From Robiginitomaculum sp. (GTDB lineage: Bacteria > Pseudomonadota > Alphaproteobacteria > Caulobacterales > Maricaulaceae): 5,871 bases of DNA. Numbering within the stretch: position 1 is the first letter of the stretch; the number at the start of each line of letters is the position of its first letter. Both the position numbers and the translations under genes were made by a program. Below, piece after piece: positions 1 through 4,579 of the stretch. Location of the stretch: the NCBI GenBank assembly GCA_016765255.1, contig JAESQI010000048.1, positions 2,017 to 7,887 on the forward strand, written 5' to 3'. The notes beneath the pieces are model-generated. The model was not told where the DNA came from, ran no database searches, and was given only the letters and a program-made list of their open reading frames with translations.

Positions 1-167
1 CGATGGAGCGTTTAAAATCATTGCATTCCGTAGAGCGATCAAAAATATTTTTCACGCACCTAAACCACTCAAACCCCGCCCATGATCAACACACTATTGC
101 TTATGAGGACATTGAAAAGGCTGGTTATAGAGTGGCCCAGACAGGAGCAAAGTTTTGCCTAGATTAG
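1..167 (+). CDS. C-terminal fragment of a PqqB-like metallo-beta-lactamase-fold hydrolase (partial, 5' end outside window)
   Basis: The frame whose first full codon is at 3 stays open to a TAG at 165-167, giving 54 residues of a protein that begins before the window. The ATG at 3-5 is probably internal. Residues 14-25 (KIFFTHLNHSNP) match the region near the C-terminus of PqqB and its relatives, where a conserved H-x-N-x-(T/S)-N-P stretch follows a beta strand. Here the residues are H19, N21, N24 and P25. The end (EDIEKAGYRVAQTGAKFCLD) fits the family's closing segment, in which a Gly-Tyr/Trp-x-Val-Ala strand is followed by a short tail. PqqB-like proteins are MBL-fold enzymes; true PqqB acts in pyrroloquinoline quinone synthesis, but many relatives are generic phosphodiesterase-like hydrolases, and this piece cannot tell them apart. 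The stop lies 9 bp from the stop of the converging lipoprotein gene, and no terminator is visible between them. Confidence 0.7.
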   Translation, partial: MERLKSLHSVERSKIFFTHLNHSNPAHDQHTIAYEDIEKAGYRVAQTGAKFCLD

Positions 168-176
168 GGACTGTAT

Positions 177-683
177 CTATTGGGTGACGGCACGCGCGCC
201 GATGGATTCTATAATACTATCGGCGCGGTAGATATTGTCGCTTCCCGCTGGGTTGCCATTGCTTAAGATAATCTCCATATTGGACGTCACTTTATTGCCG
301 TTTAAGGCACGTCCAAGGTCGTTGATATTTATGCCAACACCTACATTTGTGCGCGTTCCACGGCGGTAACCGCCACTGCCAATCCCGAGTCCAACCGATG
401 TTGAAACGGGTGAACGGCGATATTGATCACCGTCTAATGCACTGCCAATGACACGAAAATGGCTAAACCCGCGCTCCTTTGTCACTTCTGCGGCGCGCAA
501 TAGGGTTAAATTTCGGGCTTCTTCCGCATTTTTTCCTGTGAAGCTAATATGAAAACGATTATTTTCAATTTGCTGTGTAGAGAATCCCAGTCCACCGCTT
601 TGAGCAGGCCCATAAATCGTTGGCCCCGTGGCACAAGCACTCAAAGATATGGCCGCAGCCAATGTTATCAGAACGGTTTTCAT
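177..683 (-). CDS. CC0125/CC1285-type small lipoprotein
   Basis: Predicted 168-residue lipoprotein. The frame is open for 20 more codons upstream, but the ATG at 681-683 is preferred: it follows a good ribosome binding site (AAGGGAGA) and places a type II signal peptide at the very N-terminus. That signal has K2, a hydrophobic stretch at 4-14 and the lipobox L14-S15-A16-C17. Residue 18 is Ala, not Asp, which by the usual rule favours the outer membrane. The mature part starts with a YGPAQSGGLGFSTQQIENNRF segment typical of the CC0125/CC1285 family (small proteobacterial lipoproteins of unknown role), followed by a helix (LLRAAEVTKERGF) and a strand (HFRVIG). The middle is glycine-rich (GLGIGSGGYRRG). 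The C-terminal third has no recognisable motif. The gene lies 78 bp downstream of the VOC gene and could be cotranscribed with it. Family assignment is from sequence memory; function is unknown. Confidence 0.82.
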   Translation of the reverse strand: MKTVLITLAAAISLSACATGPTIYGPAQSGGLGFSTQQIENNRFHISFTGKNAEEARNLTLLRAAEVTKERGFSHFRVIGSALDGDQYRRSPVSTSVGLGIGSGGYRRGTRTNVGVGININDLGRALNGNKVTSNMEIILSNGNPAGSDNIYRADSIIESIGARAVTQ

Positions 684-691
684 AGATGTCT

Positions 692-735
692 CCCTTTTGA
701 ACCTAGCTATATATACACCAAAACGCTCAAAAGGG
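692..735 (-). promoter_or_regulatory. inverted repeat covering the lipoprotein ribosome binding site
   Basis: CCCTTTTGA (692-700) and TCAAAAGGG (727-735) are perfect 9-bp complements separated by 26 bases. In the minus-strand RNA the 3' arm contains the AAAAGGG part of the lipoprotein gene's Shine-Dalgarno sequence, and the arm ends 8 bases before its ATG. If transcription starts upstream of 735, for example from the VOC gene, the stem could hide the ribosome binding site. The 26-base loop contains a TATATATA stretch that could be part of a promoter; in that case the upstream arm would not be transcribed. The pairing is seen directly; the regulatory role is inference. Confidence 0.4.
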
Positions 736-761
736 GAAATCACCAGTGCAGTTAGGCGCAG

Positions 762-1148
762 TTAGGGTGCAGGTGGGCTCATGGAAAAGAAATTACACTT
801 ATTACCGTCTGGGTCGCGGAAATATCCAGCGTAAAACCCGCCTTCACCACGCGGGCCAGCAGGGCCTTCGCAAGTTGCGCCGAGTTCTATGGCTTTAGCG
901 TACATTTTATCCACTGTGGCGGTGTCTGAAACACTAAAGGCCGTCATGCCGCCATTGCCAATGGTCGCGTCCTCACCATCATGGGGACGACAAATTGAGA
1001 ATGCGGGTTGGCCAGGGGCAACAGCCCAAGCAATGAACCGCCCCTCTTCTTGCATCATGCGCGCCGCACCAAGCTCACCCAGCAATGCATCATAAAATGC
1101 CGCTGATTCGTCGAATTTATTGGTTCCCACCATTTGATAGCCAATCAT
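762..1148 (-). CDS. VOC (glyoxalase/bleomycin-resistance fold) family protein
   Basis: A 128-residue single-module vicinal-oxygen-chelate protein, the usual length for the family. It opens with MIGYQMVGTNKF, then the helix ESAAFYDALLGELGA (14-28), a strand with RFIAW (37-41), and a second beta-alpha-beta-beta unit (from about 67) ending in GFYAGYFRDPDGNKCNFF (104-121), the usual C-terminal VOC signature. In metal-dependent glyoxalases a His near the N-terminus and a Glu after the DPDGN turn bind metal. Here I see no His in the first strand, and the position after D112-N116 where Glu is usual holds N119, so classical glyoxalase I chemistry is unlikely. Substrate is unknown. The start has a good ribosome binding site (AGGAGA, six bases upstream of ATG). 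It is divergent from the TerB-like gene and first of a possible two-gene unit with the lipoprotein. Confidence 0.85.
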   Translation of the reverse strand: MIGYQMVGTNKFDESAAFYDALLGELGAARMMQEEGRFIAWAVAPGQPAFSICRPHDGEDATIGNGGMTAFSVSDTATVDKMYAKAIELGATCEGPAGPRGEGGFYAGYFRDPDGNKCNFFSMSPPAP

Positions 1149-1178
1149 TGTTTTCTCCTATTTATCCTAATTACGACG

Positions 1179-1208
1179 ACTATAGCTTGATTTTTAGTCA
1201 AATTCCAA
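1179..1208 (-). promoter_or_regulatory. candidate sigma70-type promoter for the VOC gene
   Basis: On the minus strand TTGGAA (plus coordinates 1203-1208) and TATAGT (1179-1184) are 18 bases apart, a reasonable -35/-10 pair. A transcript starting about 7 bases further on would have a leader of roughly 25 bases before the VOC ATG, containing the AGGAGA ribosome binding site. This is a consensus match by eye only. Confidence 0.4.
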
Positions 1209-1216
1209 TTTATATA
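1187..1216 (+). promoter_or_regulatory. candidate sigma70-type promoter for the TerB-like/LysE pair
   Basis: TTGATT (1187-1192) and TATATA (1211-1216) are 18 bases apart on the plus strand. The likely transcription start, around 1223, is only a few bases before the first in-frame ATG of the TerB-like gene (1229), so the message would be nearly leaderless unless the second ATG (1250) is used. The site overlaps the divergent candidate promoter over 1187-1208. Confidence 0.4.
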
Positions 1217-1228
1217 TGAATAGAGGGT

Positions 1229-1663
1229 ATGAGGATATTTTTAGGGACTATGACCGCTAGATTCACCATTGACGAAATTTTGACGCCGCTCGCGCTTACT
1301 GTCATCATAGACAACAAAATTCGCGATCCGGAAATGCGTGAATTTGTCACTCAAGCAGAAGGGTTAATCGAAGCTCTGGATGATTTTGAACATATGCCTA
1401 CAAAAAACATGATGACATGGTTTCATACCAATGAGGGCGAATTGATCAAAAAATTAAAGGGTCGTAGCAAAAACACTTTTATCTTAAAAACCCTCACACG
1501 CTTTAAAGGGAGTGATGCTCTCATCGAAGCCATGTATGATGCCATGCTGGCAATATCCATTTCCGATAAAGAATACCACGAGGACGAAAGCGAGTTGATA
1601 AAATCTGCCGCTTCTCTTTGGGGCCATGTCCGTCCACCGTTTAAAGTGGTGAAAAGCAAGTAA
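1229..1663 (+). CDS. TerB-like small helical protein of unknown function
   Basis: A 144-residue, mostly helical, soluble protein with no signal peptide or membrane segment. Residues 103-132 (YDAMLAISISDKEYHEDESE onward to LWG) resemble the core of TerB/DjlA-N-type domains, where an Ala-rich helix leads into an acidic D-x-E-(F/Y)-x-x-x-E turn and a second helix. Residues 21-45 (ALTVIIDNKIRDPEMREF and following) look like a related helix-turn-helix pair, so the protein may be pseudo-symmetric. TerB domains occur in tellurite-resistance and envelope-stress contexts, but nothing here links the gene to tellurite. The start is uncertain. ATG 1229 has AGAGGG only one base before it; the ATG at 1250 (residue 8) has AGGGA two bases before it and a GAGGA further up, and neither spacing is ideal. 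It ends one base before the LysE-family start, so the two are probably cotranslated. The family call is tentative. Confidence 0.72.
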   Translation: MRIFLGTMTARFTIDEILTPLALTVIIDNKIRDPEMREFVTQAEGLIEALDDFEHMPTKNMMTWFHTNEGELIKKLKGRSKNTFILKTLTRFKGSDALIEAMYDAMLAISISDKEYHEDESELIKSAASLWGHVRPPFKVVKSK

Positions 1664-1664
1664 T

Positions 1665-2297
1665 ATGGACACCGCCCTTTTTCTGGCCCTAGTGCTATTT
1701 GCATTTTCGTCTGCCTTTACCCCTGGGCCAAATAATTTTATGCTCATGTCCTCTGGGGCATTATTTGGCGTGCGCCGAACACTCCCGCACATAATGGGCG
1801 TAGCGTTTGGATTTAATATTGTTTTGCTATGCGCCCTCCTCGGCATGGGCGCTATCGTTGAACAATTTCCTTGGTTATTGATCATTGTGAAAACAGCAGG
1901 GGCAGCATGGCTCGCATGGATGGGCATAAAATTTTTCAAGGCAGCTTTGACAAAACATGACGCGAAAAATGATGAACCAAAGCAAAAAACCCGCTCGCGA
2001 CCCTTCAGGTTTTATGAAGCTGTTCTCTTTCAATGGATCAACCCCAAAGCCATCATTATGGCCATCGCCGCCGCTGGGGCTTATGTGGGGGTTGCCAATG
2101 ATTTGTGGCTCAGAGCATTGCTGATTTGCGGCACATTTCTGTTTATCGGGTTTGCCTCGGCAGGCACATGGACGATTGCAGGCAATACGCTAAACCGCCT
2201 GATGTCATCTGGCCGTTCCGCGATGATCCTCAATATAGTTATGGGCTTATTACTGCTCGCCACCGCCGCCATGATTTTAATGGCAAAAACCCACTAG
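1665..2297 (+). CDS. LysE/RhtB family amino-acid exporter
   Basis: A 210-residue inner-membrane transporter, the standard length for LysE/RhtB proteins, which export amino acids or their derivatives using the proton gradient. The hallmark T19-P20-G21-P22-N23-N24 lies at the end of the first membrane helix, and the second family motif, WINPKA (124-129), starts the fourth. Hydrophobic segments sit at about 3-24, 42-65, 69-92, 124-142, 146-172 and 187-206, separated by a charged loop at 95-117 (KHDAKNDEPKQKTRSR), giving the expected six helices. Substrate cannot be read from sequence. The ATG follows the TerB-like stop by one base (TAATATG) with only a weak purine-rich stretch upstream, consistent with translational coupling. 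Downstream it converges with typA across a palindromic repeat region. Confidence 0.9.
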   Translation: MDTALFLALVLFAFSSAFTPGPNNFMLMSSGALFGVRRTLPHIMGVAFGFNIVLLCALLGMGAIVEQFPWLLIIVKTAGAAWLAWMGIKFFKAALTKHDAKNDEPKQKTRSRPFRFYEAVLFQWINPKAIIMAIAAAGAYVGVANDLWLRALLICGTFLFIGFASAGTWTIAGNTLNRLMSSGRSAMILNIVMGLLLLATAAMILMAKTH

Positions 2298-2318
2298 CAA
2301 TCAAGCTATACTCCCTTC

Positions 2319-2350
2319 CGTCATTACCCACCCTGTGTGGGTAATCTACG
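2319..2350 (+). repeat. REP-like palindrome, copy A
   Basis: The core is a perfect 9-bp stem, ATTACCCAC (2323-2331) with GTGGGTAAT (2337-2345), closed by a 5-base loop. The flanks CGTCAT and TCTACG make it align with the reverse complement of copy B just downstream. It lies 22 bp after the LysE-family stop and could stabilise or end that transcript, but no clear T-run follows, so I do not call it an intrinsic terminator. Confidence 0.6.
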
Positions 2351-2372
2351 TTTCGGACAGTGATCGTATTGG

Positions 2373-2405
2373 CCATGGATACCCGCCACGGGGGCGGGTA
2401 TGACG
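2373..2405 (-). repeat. REP-like palindrome, copy B (inverted relative to copy A)
   Basis: The core is a perfect 9-bp GC-rich stem, ATACCCGCC (2379-2387) with GGCGGGTAT (2393-2401), and a 5-base loop. Read on the minus strand it is CGTCAT-ACCCGCC...GGCGGGTATCCA, the orientation opposite to copy A. It shares an exact 12-mer (GGCGGGTATCCA) with copy C at the window's right end. It lies 6 bp beyond the typA stop. Paired inverted palindromes between convergent genes are typical of bacterial REP/BIME-type elements; the family itself is not identified. Confidence 0.6.
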
Positions 2406-2411
2406 AGATAA

Positions 2412-4262
2412 TTACAAAATTCCGTCTGATTTACGCGATGCTTTTTTGCGCTCGTGTTCTAGGAGGTAGCGTTTACGAATACGGATGGACTGTGGCGTTA
2501 CTTCAACGAGTTCATCATCATTGATAAATTCAAGCGCGTATTCAAGTGTGGTTTCAATCGGCGTCACCAAGACAACCGCCTCGTCTGTGCCAGACGCCCG
2601 AATATTAGTCAGTTGCTTGCCCTTAATCGGATTGACCACCAAATCATTTTCGCGGGTATGAATACCAATAACCATGCCTTCATAAACAGGCGTTTGGTGC
2701 CCAACAAACATTTTACCGCGCTCTTGTAGATTAAACAAAGCAAAGGCAACGGCTGTGCCAGTATGTTTGGACACAAGCACACCTTTGGAGCGGCGGCCAA
2801 TGCCAGCCTCTACACGCGGCGCATATTTATTAAACACATGGTATAAAAGGCCTGTGCCCGATGTGGCCGTTAGAAATTCCGAACGAAACCCGATAATACC
2901 CCGCGTTGGAATATCATAATCAAGGCGCACACGCCCTTGGCCATCTGGAACCATATCTTTAAGCTGGCCTTTGCGACTACCGAGGCGCTCCATGACCGTA
3001 CCTTGGTGTTCAAGCTCAACATCAACGGTTAGCGTTTCCCAAGGTTCACACAACACACCGTCAATGGTTTTGTTAATCACTTGCGGGCGCGAAATCGCAA
3101 GTTCATAACTCTCGCGGCGCATGTTTTCGATCAAGATAGAAAGATGCAATTCACCCCGACCAGACACACGGAATTTATCGGCGTCTTCCAGTTGCTCAAC
3201 TCGAAGGGCCACATTATGGATCAGTTCTTTTTGCAAGCGTTCATTGATATTCCGAGAGGTTACATATTTACCCTCACGGCCCGCAAAAGGGCTATCATTA
3301 ACTTGGAATGTCATAGAAATTGTTGGCTCGTCCACAGACAGGGGCGGCAGGTTTTCAACTTTGTCAGGATTACAAATCACATCAGAAATCCCAAGTTTGT
3401 CAATGCCCGTAAAACAGGCAATATCGCCAGCTTTTATTTCGTCCATTTCCACCCGTTCGAGACCCATAAAGCCAAATGGTTGTAAAACTTTGGCTTTGCG
3501 TTGTTTATTATCAGGCGAGATCACAACAACATTTTGGTTGCGGCGCAAGGTTCCGCGCACCACACGACCTATGCCGATTACGCCCGTATAAGAGCTATAA
3601 TCAAGGGCGCTGATTTGTAGCTGCAAGCCACCGCTCGGATCAACATTTGGAACTGGAGTATGGTCAACGATGGTTTGAAACAGAGGTGTCATATCCGTGC
3701 CGATATCCTCGGAGGTCATGCTCGCCCAACCGTTTAATGCAGATGCGTAAACAACTGGAAAATCAAGTTGCTCGTCGGTAGCACCCAAGCGGTCAAATAA
3801 ATCAAAGGTTTGGTCAACCACCCAATCAGGGCGGGCGCCTACGCGGTCGATTTTGTTAATTACAACAATGGGGCACAGGCCTTGGGCCAAAGCTTTTTTG
3901 GTCACGAAAGACGTTTGCGGCATGGGGCCTTCTACGGCGTCAACCAGTAAAACCACACTATCAACCATGGAAAGCACGCGCTCGACTTCGCCGCCAAAGT
4001 CCGCATGTCCTGGGGTATCGACAATGTTAATGCGCCATTCGGTATTCTCGCCGTCTGTCCATTTTATGGCCGTGTTTTTAGCAAGGATTGTAATGCCGCG
4101 CTCTCGCTCGATATCGCCGCTATCCATAACCCGTTCTTGCAGTTGGCCACGCTCATCCAGCGTACCAGATCGGCGCAAAAGCTTATCCACCAAGGTTGTT
4201 TTACCATGGTCAACGTGGGCAACAATCGCCACATTACGCAGCGTTTTAATATAATCAGACAT
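2412..4262 (-). CDS. typA: TypA/BipA ribosome-associated translational GTPase
   Basis: A 616-residue full-length TypA/BipA (E. coli about 607). It is an EF-G-like GTPase that binds the ribosome and helps 50S assembly and growth under cold or other stress. All GTP-binding motifs are present: G1 AHVDHGKT (15-22), G2 RGITI (55-59), G3 DTPGH (82-86), G4 NKID (136-139) and G5 SALNG (174-178). Domain II spans about 215-305. An EF-G-like domain carries SGRGELHLSILIENMRRE (367-384), followed by domain V with IPTRGIIGFR (451-460). The BipA-specific C-terminal domain includes NPIKGKQLTNIRASGTDEAV (544-563) and ends in the basic RKRYL...ERKKASRK tail. The frame is open 18 codons further upstream, but the MSDYIKTLRN start is chosen: it fits the family N-terminus and has ACGGAAAT upstream, while the longer start has no ribosome binding site. 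It is a single gene, convergent with the LysE-family gene. Confidence 0.97.
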   Translation of the reverse strand: MSDYIKTLRNVAIVAHVDHGKTTLVDKLLRRSGTLDERGQLQERVMDSGDIERERGITILAKNTAIKWTDGENTEWRINIVDTPGHADFGGEVERVLSMVDSVVLLVDAVEGPMPQTSFVTKKALAQGLCPIVVINKIDRVGARPDWVVDQTFDLFDRLGATDEQLDFPVVYASALNGWASMTSEDIGTDMTPLFQTIVDHTPVPNVDPSGGLQLQISALDYSSYTGVIGIGRVVRGTLRRNQNVVVISPDNKQRKAKVLQPFGFMGLERVEMDEIKAGDIACFTGIDKLGISDVICNPDKVENLPPLSVDEPTISMTFQVNDSPFAGREGKYVTSRNINERLQKELIHNVALRVEQLEDADKFRVSGRGELHLSILIENMRRESYELAISRPQVINKTIDGVLCEPWETLTVDVELEHQGTVMERLGSRKGQLKDMVPDGQGRVRLDYDIPTRGIIGFRSEFLTATSGTGLLYHVFNKYAPRVEAGIGRRSKGVLVSKHTGTAVAFALFNLQERGKMFVGHQTPVYEGMVIGIHTRENDLVVNPIKGKQLTNIRASGTDEAVVLVTPIETTLEYALEFINDDELVEVTPQSIRIRKRYLLEHERKKASRKSDGIL

Positions 4263-4438
4263 GAGCGGATTTCCGTTACAATTACTTTTCGCCCCCTTTA
4301 GGGGGAAAACACCCATATGGCTAGGGTTATTTACACAATTTTGGGAGCGTTTCCCGCTGGGAGCGTGGCAGAGATAACACTTAATAATTGCAACTTGAAT
4401 GAGGGTCTATCAGTATTGCGTGATCAGGGGAGCGGGTA
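4263..4438. other. divergent intergenic region between typA and the TPR gene
   Basis: This 176-bp stretch must carry promoters for both divergent genes. It holds the typA leader hairpin (4286-4309) and two direct copies of GGGAGCGT (4343-4350 and 4359-4366), 16 bases apart. Candidate -35/-10 pairs are weak by eye; for example, minus-strand TTCAAG and TATCTC are 17 bases apart, with plus coordinates near 4370-4400. I therefore call no specific promoter. Short open frames crossing it lack ribosome binding sites and protein-like composition. Confidence 0.5.
4286..4309 (-). promoter_or_regulatory. GC-rich hairpin in the typA 5' leader
   Basis: CCCCC (4292-4296) and GGGGG (4301-4305) pair around a four-base loop. 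TTTT (4286-4289) and AAAA (4306-4309) extend the stem across a two-base bulge. In a typA transcript the hairpin would end about 23 bases before the ATG, leaving the ribosome binding site free. No T-run follows on either strand, so it is not an obvious terminator. Any role in typA expression is inference. Confidence 0.3.
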
Positions 4439-4564
4439 TTGGATTTTTTACGAGAATATTGGTATATTTTTTGGAAATTTATTAAGGTTTCAGAGAATGC
4501 AGGAGCCATACAAACCATAATCGCTGTTTTGGGGTTATTGGGTGCGATCGGAACTTGGGTTTGA
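4439..4564 (+). pseudogene. 5' membrane-anchor segment of the TPR gene, ended by an in-frame TGA
   Basis: The reading frame of the TPR gene continues upstream of its GTG. From a TTG at 4439 it encodes 41 residues before TGA 4562-4564. The TTG has a strong Shine-Dalgarno sequence (AGGGGAG, 4426-4432) six bases upstream. The peptide begins MDFLREYWYIFWKFIK, an aromatic amphipathic stretch, then SENAGAIQ, then a membrane helix IIAVLGLLGAIGTWV (27-41). After the stop the frame runs YKKYKV into the Pro-rich linker and coiled coil. This order (aromatic start, N-A-G, hydrophobic helix, Tyr/Lys, Pro-rich linker, TFTLQ-type coiled coil) matches my recollection of full-length membrane-anchored coiled-coil/TPR proteins, so I read it as the true N-terminus. 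The cause may be a TGG or CGA to TGA mutation, a base error, or separate translation of the anchor. The frame and stop are seen directly; the rest is inference. Confidence 0.68.
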
Positions 4565-4579
4565 TACAAAAAATACAAA

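Noticed and set aside
748..766. 9-base direct repeat GCAGTTAGG twice, 10 bases apart, across the VOC stop.
   Set aside because: It is probably a small slippage duplication that gives a second in-line TAA; too short to support a function.
1484..1939. 151-codon minus-strand frame across the TerB-like/LysE junction.
   Set aside because: It is antisense to two plausible genes and its composition is not protein-like.
3121..3591. 156-codon plus-strand frame inside typA.
   Set aside because: It is antisense to the strongly conserved typA coding sequence, with no ribosome binding site or recognisable domain.
4317..4520. 67-codon plus-strand frame upstream of the TPR gene.
   Set aside because: It overlaps, out of frame, the better-supported membrane-anchor segment, has no ribosome binding site at its ATG and shows no family resemblance.
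4562..4564. TGA read as tryptophan by an altered genetic code; all seven complete or partial genes here end in TAA or TAG, none in TGA.
   Set aside because: All Trp codons I checked in typA (5) and the LysE-family gene (6) are TGG. A reassigned TGA would be expected to appear among them. Seven stops without TGA is a small sample.
4562..4564. TGA as selenocysteine.
   Set aside because: The position follows a membrane helix in a scaffold protein with no redox motif, and I see no convincing hairpin just downstream; the sequence there is A-rich and unstructured.
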